The notes under the pieces are model-generated. The model saw only the letters and a list, made by a program, of their open reading frames with translations. It did no database searches and was not told the origin of the DNA. The position numbers and the translations under genes are program-made. 64,000 nt of DNA. Origin: Aeropyrum sp. GTDB lineage: Archaea; Thermoproteota; Thermoprotei_A; Sulfolobales; Acidilobaceae. Each line of letters opens with the position of its first letter. Within the stretch, counting starts at the first letter, position 1. The DNA lies in the NCBI GenBank assembly GCA_015521685.1, contig WANT01000057.1:1-64000 (forward strand). The letters run 5' to 3'. Below are positions 50,690 to 57,618 of the stretch, piece after piece.

Positions 50690-50783
50690 CCACGTATATA
50701 GTGAAGAGTTCTTTGATGTGGTAGTAAGGCTTATTAGGTAGTCATTGCAAATCTATTCTTTTCCGCGTCCAGGTGGTAGGTGT

Positions 50784-51269
50784 TTGGGGAGGCGGATTTT
50801 TAGCCTTAAACTCGACTTCGTTTTTAAAGTCTCTGGAGACAACCCGGCCGACCGGGTGTTTATATTCTTGTGGGACACCGCCGGGACCCACATAGTTGAC
50901 GCCGACTTTTCCAATATTGAGTGGCTGGATCTAGAGGTGGAGGGCGCGGGAGATCGGGTACTTAGGATGGCTATAAAGTTAAACGGCGTAGACGGCGGTA
51001 GGGCTAGGGAGATCATATCGAGCCTCTCAAACAAAACCGGAGTCAAGGCTTACGGCGTAGAGCTTGAAAAGTTCAACGCGTCTATGGAGATAGAGGAAGT
51101 ATTCAGGGACGGCTATAGCCGCAATAGCATGGACGACGATGATGACGACGACTTACTTTACTTGCTCTCGGAGGACTCGACGGGAGAGCCCGATGACTGC
51201 GAGAATTACTGCGTAATCGAGGAAATCCGCGTGAGACCTAGCGATACTGATGATGACGAGGACATATAA
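50784..51269 (+). CDS. Acidic hypothetical protein with Asp-rich run
   Basis: Not recognised. I favour TTG 50784 (then GRRIFSLKLDFVFKV) over the longer TTG 50745, because AGGTGGTAGGTG precedes it and the folded-looking sequence begins there. The 161 residues form a beta-rich N-terminal domain (FVFKVSGDNPADRVFIFLW, IVDADFSNIEWLDLEV, RVLRMAIKLNG), a helix (GRAREIISSLSNKTGV) and an acidic tail with seven consecutive Asp residues (about residue 116) and a final DTDDDEDI. A CENYC pair sits in the tail. Acidic tails often bind metal or a basic partner such as DNA-binding proteins. It follows the stalk protein by 94 bases and may be in the same unit. Confidence 0.6.
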   Translation: MGRRIFSLKLDFVFKVSGDNPADRVFIFLWDTAGTHIVDADFSNIEWLDLEVEGAGDRVLRMAIKLNGVDGGRAREIISSLSNKTGVKAYGVELEKFNASMEIEEVFRDGYSRNSMDDDDDDDLLYLLSEDSTGEPDDCENYCVIEEIRVRPSDTDDDEDI

Positions 51270-51430
51270 GGGAGCCAGACTCCAACGCTCAAGAACCATT
51301 CCAACCTAAGAAGCCTGCCATCCAGGGGGTAGCCCTACCTCTACCCGCTTTTTCCTAGACTCCTATATTCGCCGAACAGGCCACCCTTTTGTTTTATTTG
51401 TTATATTTGATGTTATAACGACTCTATCAA

Positions 51431-52384
51431 TCAATTATCTTCACGGTTCCTAGCCTTGTTTAGCCTCTCAGCCTCTCTGACGCGCTGCTCAGCTATTCTA
51501 GCGTACTCCTCGTTTATGTCAACACATATGAAGTGGCGGCCTGTCTTCAGGGCGGCTACGCAGGTTGTTCCAGAGCCGGCGAAGGGGTCTAGAACCACGT
51601 CTCCAGAGAATGTGTATAGCTGTATGCACCTGTAGGGCAGTTCCTCGGGAAAGGGTGCTGGGTGCCCTACCCGCTTGGCGCTCTCTGGTTGGAATCTCCA
51701 CACGCTCCGGGTGTACTCTAGGAACTCCTCCCTCGAAATTGTGTCCTTCCTCCCCTGAGGTCTTCTCCTCTTATAGGCTCCCTTGCTTAATATAATGATA
51801 TACTCGTGCTGGTCCCTCAACATAGGATTCACGGCGCTCATCCACGAGCCCCAAGCCGTGCTGGCGCTCGAAACTGCATCACCCTTATCCCAAACCACCT
51901 CCCCCCTGAGGAGGAATCCTATCGCCTCAAAGCGCTGGATTAGGTATGCGTGGAGAGGTAGATAGGGCCTTCTACCCAGATTAGCGACGTTGAAGCACAC
52001 ACGCCCACCCCACACTAGCACCCTATAGACCTCCCTCATCACCTCCTCAATGAAGTCTAGGTACTCCCCCAGCGTCAAGTCCTCATCATACTCCTTCCCA
52101 ACATTGTATGGCGGCGAGGTCACCATCAAGTGCACACTGCTGTCAGGGAGCCTCCTCAAAACCTCGCGGGCATCACCTACTACAATCCTATCTAATAACT
52201 CCTCGGGAATTGGATTCTCCAGGAGATCTTTCTGCGAGGGTTCAGGCATCTGTATATCCTTATATAGCTTCCTTGAGTAAAAGGGAGTTGCATCATGGGC
52301 TACCCTACCCGGAGCTCCGAAGCTACTAGTCCTCGTCCTCCTTCTACTACCCCATCTACCAGCTGCCAAATCTCCACCTTCCAC
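51431..52384 (-). CDS. Site-specific DNA methyltransferase, beta-class (N4-cytosine or N6-adenine)
   Basis: Exocyclic amino methyltransferase of 317 residues. Motif IV TSPPYNVGKEYDEDL (about residue 90) comes before motif I DPFAGSGTTCVAALKTGRHFICVD near residue 275, the beta-class order. Between them lie EVYRVLVWGGRVCFNVAN, VVWDKGD, HEYIIILSKG and HPAPFPEELPYRCIQLYTFSGD, typical of archaeal N4-cytosine enzymes. The GTG start at 52384 is supported by a TATA box at 52399-52412; TTG 52369 with GGTGGA before it is the alternative. An ATG at 52249 would drop a conserved-looking ATPFYSRKLY segment. No cognate restriction enzyme is adjacent, so it appears solitary. Confidence 0.88.
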   Translation of the reverse strand: MEGGDLAAGRWGSRRRTRTSSFGAPGRVAHDATPFYSRKLYKDIQMPEPSQKDLLENPIPEELLDRIVVGDAREVLRRLPDSSVHLMVTSPPYNVGKEYDEDLTLGEYLDFIEEVMREVYRVLVWGGRVCFNVANLGRRPYLPLHAYLIQRFEAIGFLLRGEVVWDKGDAVSSASTAWGSWMSAVNPMLRDQHEYIIILSKGAYKRRRPQGRKDTISREEFLEYTRSVWRFQPESAKRVGHPAPFPEELPYRCIQLYTFSGDVVLDPFAGSGTTCVAALKTGRHFICVDINEEYARIAEQRVREAERLNKARNREDN

Positions 52385-52398
52385 TAGTATTTCAGGCT

Positions 52399-52412
52399 CT
52401 TTATACTATAAG
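52399..52412 (-). promoter_or_regulatory. TATA box of the DNA methyltransferase gene
   Basis: On the minus strand CTTATAGTATAAAG is a strong archaeal TATA box. A start of transcription about 25 bases on falls near 52380, i.e. at the GTG 52384 or just before TTG 52369, so the message is leaderless or nearly so. Confidence 0.5.
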
Positions 52413-52731
52413 GGATCTAGTTGAACTTACCAATGTCACCAACTGAACTTTAGAGATGCTCGCAAATTCGGCTCCTAGCTTCGGGACGCCTTAGAAGTAT
52501 AACACTTATGCCCTTGTTTTCGGCGGCTTTATGATGATGCTGGAGTTAAATTCTTAAGATTTGATAGTGGTGTATAGGAGGTTGGTTGTGTCTAGCTGCT
52601 CTACAAAGAGTGGATTAACATTTTGTAATTAACATTTGTATATGAGATGTGTAGTAGTGGGAGAGAGGAGCCCGATACTATTTGCAATGCAAGTGTATAG
52701 TGGGGCATTTGGAGTTCTTGCTTTTGAGGAG
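52413..52731. other. Gene-free stretch before the tRNA
   Basis: No coding frame with recognisable content lies in these 320 bases. ATGATGA at 52530-52536 looks like a C box, but I see no D box (CTGA) at a suitable distance, so I do not call an sRNA. A/T-rich TATA-like words are present near 52620-52640. Confidence 0.4.
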
Positions 52732-52810
52732 TGGTGCGGCCGCCGGGATTTGAACCCGGGACCACCGGCTTGGGAGGCCGGCGTCCTAGTCCAGGCTAGA
52801 CGACGGCCGC
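52732..52810 (-). tRNA. tRNA-Gly (anticodon CCC), CCA encoded
   Basis: On the minus strand the acceptor GCGGCCG (52810-52804) pairs perfectly with CGGCCGC (52742-52736). The anticodon stem CCGGC/GCCGG encloses CTCCCAA, giving anticodon CCC for GGG codons. The T-arm GGTTCAAATC with stem CCGGG/CCCGG is canonical. Discriminator A (52735) and CCA (52734-52732) are in the DNA. No intron is present. The high-G+C stems suit a hyperthermophile. Confidence 0.95.
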
Positions 52811-52847
52811 TCCGTATTGTGTTTGTTTGTGTGGGGGGTTTTAGGGT

Positions 52848-53462
52848 TTAGCATTTGGCTTTCATGTATGCTAGTGTTCTTGCTAGTAGTAGTGTGAGTC
52901 CCGCTGTCTTGGCTAGGTTGGCTGCCAGCGGGATTATGGCTACTCTGCTGTCTATTATTACCGGTGGCAGGCTTAGGATGAAGGCTGCCATCCCCGCCAC
53001 GAATAGGATTGCGCCGAGCCTGCTGGTGTCTTTTATGTCGTGGTAGAGTTTGACTCCTACAGCGAGCTCTGCTAGGTATACTGTGCTTATGAGTACCATT
53101 GGTAGGGTGGAGCCTGGCGAGGCCAAGGTTAGGAGGTAGGCTACGAACGCGCCGGCTATGCCCGGCGGGAGCAGGAGGTTTGTGGGGGTCCTGGCTGCTA
53201 CTACGAAGCCTCTGAGGCTATGCCATACTAGCGTGGCTATGAATACTAACGGCAGGAATAGGTGGCTGGCTGGCGGCGAGAACGTTGCTGGGGCACCCCT
53301 AGAGTAGGCTACCAGCAGGAGGTATTCTATGATGAAGGCGGCTAGTATGCTTAGGGTGAAGGCTGAGGCCATGTAGCGCGCCTTCCTGCAGCAGACCTCG
53401 CAGCGGCCAGCCTCCAACTCTAGTGAGCACCTCCAGCCTCGCGCCAGCCTTGCGCGATTCAC
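52848..53462 (-). CDS. Polytopic membrane protein of unknown function
   Basis: A 204-residue protein with about six hydrophobic helices: AFTLSILAAFIIEYLLLVAYS, HLFLPLVFIATLVWHSL, LLLPPGIAGAFVAYLLTLA, LPMVLISTVYLAELAVGV, LGAILFVAGMAAFILSLPPV and AIIPLAANLAKTAGLTLLLA. The N-terminal 28 residues before the first helix contain four cysteines (CSLELEAGRCEVCCRK), an unusual cytoplasmic cluster that could bind metal; alternatively translation starts at the ATG in ARYMASAF and the cluster is not made. No family recognised. It lies just upstream of tRNA-Gly on the same strand, so read-through transcription into the tRNA is possible. Confidence 0.65.
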   Translation of the reverse strand: MNRARLARGWRCSLELEAGRCEVCCRKARYMASAFTLSILAAFIIEYLLLVAYSRGAPATFSPPASHLFLPLVFIATLVWHSLRGFVVAARTPTNLLLPPGIAGAFVAYLLTLASPGSTLPMVLISTVYLAELAVGVKLYHDIKDTSRLGAILFVAGMAAFILSLPPVIIDSRVAIIPLAANLAKTAGLTLLLARTLAYMKAKC

Positions 53463-53574
53463 AGTATACTCCCGTCTATTTCTGGAGCCTTACTTTGGGA
53501 GTCTAGACCTCTCAACACGTTTACCGCTAATCGCCTCCCACAACCACTCTAACACCATCGTTGGGGCGCCATAT

Positions 53575-54498
53575 TTGGTGGAGGTCAAGCTAATCCAAGG
53601 CCCGGGCGGCGGCAGGTTCCCGTACTCGAACTGCCTCCTGATGGAGGATAGGGGCTTCAAACTGCTAGTAGATACCGGCTGCGAGCCTCACACGGTAGGG
53701 TTGGAGAGGGTAGACGTACTCCTATTCACACACTTCCACCCAGACCACATCAGGGGCCACCACAGGGTTAGGGCCGAGAAGGTCCTCGCGCCCGAAGGTG
53801 AAGAACCCTATGGGAGGCTTGAGGACTTGGCGCGGAGATTCGCAGGAGAGAGGTTCAGGAACTGGCTGGAAATGGCTAGGCTGATGCTAGATCTCTCCAC
53901 AGTCCCCAGAGCCAGCGAGTACTTCAAGCCGGGGGAAGATGTTTGCTTCCGGGGATGGTGCATCTCAACCATACCAGCCAGGGGTCACCTACTCACCCAC
54001 ACCCTCCTAGAGCCCCCCGGAGGCTATGTCCACCTCGTGGACATAGACCTCACCGGGTTCGGTCCTTGGTATGCAAACCCCGAATCCAGTCCCACGCTAT
54101 TTCTAGAGGACATAAAGATGGCGTCTAGGATAGAAGCAAAAACCTACATCACCTCACACAAGGAGGGACTCTATCAAAGGGGTAAGGTCCTCCAGCTCCT
54201 AGCCCGGTATGCTTCTAGGCTCTTCGAGCAGGCGGGCCAGGTCCTCGCGAGCCTCCCCGAGGTGGGCGGGGGTGTTAGGCCGTGGGAGCTTGTGGGCAGG
54301 GGGATAATATACAGGAGGTATTTGGGTGGGCTCGAGAGGATTATGAGCTATTTTGAGGGGATGATGATAGAGAAGCTGTTGGGCATGCTCTCCTTCGTGG
54401 GGTGTGTTAGGGAGACTAGGAGTGGGTTCTACCGGATACCCTGCGATCTAGACGAGATAAGGGAGAAGCATGTAGGAGAGATACTAAGCGAGGGGTGA
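53575..54498 (+). CDS. Metallo-beta-lactamase fold hydrolase
   Basis: A 307-residue MBL-fold protein. The N-terminal strands KLLVDTGCEP and VDVLLFTHFHPDHIRGHH carry the H-x-H-x-D-H zinc motif (about residues 53-59). STIPARGHLLTHTLL supplies the third-site histidine, YVHLVDIDLTGFG the bridging Asp and TYITSHKEG the last His. The C-terminal 110 residues are helical and may bind a partner or nucleic acid. The specific substrate, whether a thioester, a cyclic nucleotide or RNA, cannot be assigned. TTG start at 53575 (TTG GTG GAG GTC). It is 21 bases from the metallopeptidase-like gene and is likely its operon partner. Confidence 0.82.
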   Translation: MVEVKLIQGPGGGRFPYSNCLLMEDRGFKLLVDTGCEPHTVGLERVDVLLFTHFHPDHIRGHHRVRAEKVLAPEGEEPYGRLEDLARRFAGERFRNWLEMARLMLDLSTVPRASEYFKPGEDVCFRGWCISTIPARGHLLTHTLLEPPGGYVHLVDIDLTGFGPWYANPESSPTLFLEDIKMASRIEAKTYITSHKEGLYQRGKVLQLLARYASRLFEQAGQVLASLPEVGGGVRPWELVGRGIIYRRYLGGLERIMSYFEGMMIEKLLGMLSFVGCVRETRSGFYRIPCDLDEIREKHVGEILSEG

Positions 54499-54519
54499 AG
54501 GGCGGCTGGTGGGGGAGGC

Positions 54520-54936
54520 GTGCCTAGAGGTGTCTCCTACAGCAGGGCTCCCGAGGTGTGCGAGGCGCTCAGGATAATCGTGGAGGAGCTGGGCTTCAAG
54601 CACATAGACGTGGCGAGGCTCTACTGCGTGAGGAGCCGGGGATCTAGGTCTAGAGCCTACGCCAGGATCTACGGAACCCCGGGGGCTTGGAAGGCTGCCC
54701 TCGGCTATAACCCCGGCTACGTTATCGAGGTCCTCTCAGAGAACTTCGAGAGGCTGAGCCTCGAGCTCAAAGTCAAGACTCTAATCCACGAGCTCCTCCA
54801 CATACCCTCAACCTTCAGCGGGGGCCTGAGGCCTCACGGGAGGCTAGTTAATGGGCGGGTGGTCCACGGCCTGTACAGGAGGCTGGCGAGGAGGGAGGAG
54901 GTTATCGACAGGCTCTCCCGGCTCCTAGGACCTTGA
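54520..54936 (+). CDS. Putative metallopeptidase (HExxH, COG4900-like)
   Basis: A 138-residue protein whose only clear motif is LKVKTLIHELLHIPSTFSGG (residues about 86-105). HELLH is an HExxH zinc site, and a downstream H in LRPHGRL or VVHGLYRR could be the third ligand. The N-terminal half (APEVCEALRIIVEELGFKHIDVARLYCVRSRGS) matches the archaeal predicted metallopeptidase family with an R-S-R-G-S element. Small stand-alone members have no proven substrate. GTG start at 54520, 21 bases after the MBL gene. Its end overlaps the exported protein on the other strand by 35 bases. Confidence 0.75.
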   Translation: MPRGVSYSRAPEVCEALRIIVEELGFKHIDVARLYCVRSRGSRSRAYARIYGTPGAWKAALGYNPGYVIEVLSENFERLSLELKVKTLIHELLHIPSTFSGGLRPHGRLVNGRVVHGLYRRLARREEVIDRLSRLLGP

Positions 54937-55576
54937 CATCCACTACGAGTAGGAGGGCTGCGAGTAGAAGGCTCGCGGCTATGACTCCTGCCCACAACAC
55001 CCGATCTTCATCTTCGCCGCCGCTTCCCACTGGTCTAGGCGAGTCTAGGTCCTCGACACCATTGACTTCATCTCCTTCACCAGCATGCCTAGCCATAAGG
55101 AGTATGGCTTCTGCGTCCTGGAAGGCTATCGTTAAAGATATGATCCTCCTCCCGGCGAGAAGGCTGTTCTCAGCAAGCGATAGATCCACCCAGACCGTCA
55201 CACCAACTCCTTCTTGGCAGTCTAGGCCCAAGTATGCAAGCGCTATGGGAGTCACATCAACCCTTCCAGCGTATGACCTCGACACCATCTCCTCGCCGCA
55301 CCCAACTCCTCGGAAGTGTATTTTGAGGTCCTCGTCCTCGAGGCTCGCTCTAACGTTGTCGGCCTGTGCTAGAACTAGAATCTTGAGGTCCTGGGATGAG
55401 GCTCGAAGGATTAGCCTGAATACTCCCCCTATGGATGAATATATTCGAGCTTCCTCGCCGTCCACGCTAGTGTCGTTAACCCCCCGGTTGACAACCAGTC
55501 TTGTCACGTCCTCAAGCACCGCCCCGCTCGCGGCTAACACTAGTATTGTGATGGCGGCGAGGAGGCTACTCTTCAA
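54902..55576 (-). CDS. Exported protein with C-terminal membrane anchor
   Basis: A 224-residue hypothetical protein. The N-terminus (KSSLLAAITILVLAASGAVLE) is a signal peptide. An extracytoplasmic beta-rich domain follows (residues about 25-165), with two cysteines (GVGCGEEM, LGLDCQEG) that could form a disulfide. An acidic linker (GEGDEVNGVEDLDSPRPVGSGGEDED) leads to a C-terminal helix WAGVIAASLLLAALLLVVDV. This type I layout is common in archaeal surface proteins. The start overlaps the end of the RNA-ligase partner by 11 bases, so it is the third gene of that leftward operon, although no functional link is apparent. Confidence 0.65.
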   Translation of the reverse strand: MKSSLLAAITILVLAASGAVLEDVTRLVVNRGVNDTSVDGEEARIYSSIGGVFRLILRASSQDLKILVLAQADNVRASLEDEDLKIHFRGVGCGEEMVSRSYAGRVDVTPIALAYLGLDCQEGVGVTVWVDLSLAENSLLAGRRIISLTIAFQDAEAILLMARHAGEGDEVNGVEDLDSPRPVGSGGEDEDRVLWAGVIAASLLLAALLLVVDVKVLGAGRACR

Positions 55577-56207
55577 CAGATTTTACCTCCTCCTCGAGCG
55601 CCAGAATGTACTCGAGGAGCTCTACAGGCGTTAGAACCGTGAGCCCGAGGTCCTCGCCAGCCCTCCTAAGCCCCTCATCACTCGTCACAAGAGCAGCCCC
55701 CAGCTCTAGGGCTAGCAGCAGGGTGTCGACGTCCTCAACACTATCGAGTATACCCTTCCTAGTATGCTCCCTATACTTCTCCCTCAGAGACCTAACGACA
55801 CTCCCCTCCTCCTCGCCCCTAACAGCCCTCCTAACATGCTCCTCGGCAACCCTCAGCCCCCTATCCAGCCTGCTCCTAACGCTCTCCACATACCTCCTGA
55901 AAACCGCGGCGGGAAGCCGCAGGTCGTGGGTGGCAGGCGGCTTGACCCTTATCCATGCCAGGAGCCTCGAAACCGAGGAGGGTTGCACCCCGTTCCCCTC
56001 TAGGAACCTCTCTAGCTCGCTTCTCGAGCTGGGAGCCATATAGACTACAAGGCCTATCCTCGACGCCCTCGCGAGCACCCTAGACATTATCCTCACAGCC
56101 TCCTCCAGGCTCCTCGCTCCTAGAATCTCCCTGAGCTTGGAGTCCGTGAACATTGTGGTATCAGCTACCACCACGCTCCCGACGCTCGGAGGCGGCTTCC
56201 CAGACAC
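55566..56207 (-). CDS. RNA ligase partner protein (UPF0278, PIN-like)
   Basis: A 213-residue member of the UPF0278 family. These proteins are found beside the archaeal ATP-dependent RNA ligase and have a PINc-like fold. VVVADTTMFTDSKLREILG carries the first acidic residues and YMAPSSRSELERFLEGNG follows. DSVEDVDTLLLALELGAALVTSDEGLRRAGEDLGL contains the conserved D...D-T-L...T-S-D-E-G of PIN nucleases. This suggests an RNA processing pair, with cleavage by one protein and sealing by the other. GTG start at 56207, 37 bases downstream of the ligase gene on the same strand. Confidence 0.9.
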   Translation of the reverse strand: MSGKPPPSVGSVVVADTTMFTDSKLREILGARSLEEAVRIMSRVLARASRIGLVVYMAPSSRSELERFLEGNGVQPSSVSRLLAWIRVKPPATHDLRLPAAVFRRYVESVRSRLDRGLRVAEEHVRRAVRGEEEGSVVRSLREKYREHTRKGILDSVEDVDTLLLALELGAALVTSDEGLRRAGEDLGLTVLTPVELLEYILALEEEVKSVEE

Positions 56208-56244
56208 GTCCCTCCACCCACGACACGCGTACAGCTGGGAACCC

Positions 56245-57396
56245 CTAGTCTAGGGGGCTCAAGCCCGTCCTGAGTATCCAGGAGATCTCTGCACCGCTCT
56301 TCCTAGGCTTCCTGAAGACAGCCCTGACACCGTCCCTGCCCCGCTCTACCCTAACAACCTCTAGAGAGACGCCCAGGCTAGCGAAAAACGTGAGGACCTC
56401 CTCGCTCTCCTCCACCCCACCAAGCTCTAGCTCAAACTCCTCATAAACCCCTTCACCCCTAGAAACCCTATCTATACTCTCTATCGCTGGCTCTAGGATT
56501 GCGCTCCCGAGCTCATAGTACCTCCTAGCACCTTCCTCCCACTCCTTGAACGCCTCCCTCAGTATTCTCGAGAAGAGGAAGGAGCGCCCCTCCTCGAATG
56601 GGAACTGCATGCCCAGCCGCAGGTCACCTATGTTTGTGTGGCTGGTGGTGTATTTCAGGGGCTCTACCCTAGACTCGGGGTCCTTAAGAACTACGCCCTC
56701 CCTCCCCTCTCTCTCTAACTCCTCTACTATAGCCTTGAGCCTCTCGGCCCCGTCCTCGCCTGCCTTTATCTCACCCAGCATTCTCACCGTTCGAAGGCCA
56801 TACTCGGGCGCTATTCTATACTTCTCCCTGGGCGCGAGCCTTTCTCGGCCGCGGAATATGTCGAAGACGAAGTAGCCGAACCTCGGCGACTCCTCGTAGT
56901 AGTACCTAGTGTACGGGTTCTCGAGGCCCACAACCTCTCCCGCAACATAGTGGTCGGGCCCCAGGTCCTCGAGCATGCTGGCCAGGCCGTCGCCGTGGAG
57001 GCGTCGCAGCCTGCGGGTAGTATAGGGGCATATCAAGCCTCCCCGGGTCACAGCGTAAATCTTGCCGCCGGCCTCGAACACCCTCACGTTATACCCGTTC
57101 ATCTTCTCCTCAACCACAACACTGGGCCCTGGAAACCACTTGGGGATCGCGACCCGAGGTAGGAGGACCCTCCGTATCGGAGGATAACCCCAAACTATTC
57201 TTGACTCGCCGCCCGCGAAGACGACAGCACTGCCTTCAGGTACACCCCTGAACTGGCGCCTGAAGCTAACGTAGTGGAGGTCCTCGAACCTCCCAACCCT
57301 GAATATTCGACGAGATGCAGCGCTCTCCAAATCCACCCCTTCAGTATCCACACCAACCTCAGCTAGCGCCTTAGCAAGGAGCTCGACTACCCCCAA
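56245..57396 (-). CDS. ATP-dependent RNA ligase (archaeal Rnl, MTH1221 family)
   Basis: A 383-residue homodimeric RNA ligase that adenylates and joins or circularises RNA ends. The nucleotidyl lysine lies in VEEKMNGYNVRVFEAGG (K-x-N-G, about residue 97). Other ligase motifs are the RGG region (YAVTRGGLI), the YVAGEVVGLENPY segment, FGYFVFDIF, EGVVLKDP and PLKYTTSH. The C-terminal dimerisation domain (residues about 255-383) is as in the Pyrococcus and Methanothermobacter enzymes. Start is near 57396 (TTG GGG GTA GTC). Operon with its PIN-like partner downstream. Its natural substrates in archaea are still unclear. Confidence 0.93.
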   Translation of the reverse strand: MGVVELLAKALAEVGVDTEGVDLESAASRRIFRVGRFEDLHYVSFRRQFRGVPEGSAVVFAGGESRIVWGYPPIRRVLLPRVAIPKWFPGPSVVVEEKMNGYNVRVFEAGGKIYAVTRGGLICPYTTRRLRRLHGDGLASMLEDLGPDHYVAGEVVGLENPYTRYYYEESPRFGYFVFDIFRGRERLAPREKYRIAPEYGLRTVRMLGEIKAGEDGAERLKAIVEELEREGREGVVLKDPESRVEPLKYTTSHTNIGDLRLGMQFPFEEGRSFLFSRILREAFKEWEEGARRYYELGSAILEPAIESIDRVSRGEGVYEEFELELGGVEESEEVLTFFASLGVSLEVVRVERGRDGVRAVFRKPRKSGAEISWILRTGLSPLD

Positions 57397-57618
57397 CCCT
57401 CACTGGCCCAAATATGATTATTGATTTGTCGCCCCTTACATTCTACCCGTCCATCTAAGCACTAACACCACAAAACCTTCGGTGGACTCCCTAGCTTCGA
57501 TTCCAGAACAGATTACCCAAGGCGCTTCAAACCATGATTATATAGACTGGTGGGGGTAGGGCCACTATACGCCCTCCACCTAACTAAATGTATACTCGGA
57601 GGGTGAACGCTACCCTAG

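Noticed and set aside
52530-52560. C/D box small RNA before tRNA-Gly
   Set aside because: A C-box-like ATGATGA is present, but I find no D box or internal C'/D' pair at the right distance.
52636-52851. Plus-strand open frame across the tRNA
   Set aside because: It runs through a perfect tRNA on the other strand and shows no protein-like pattern.
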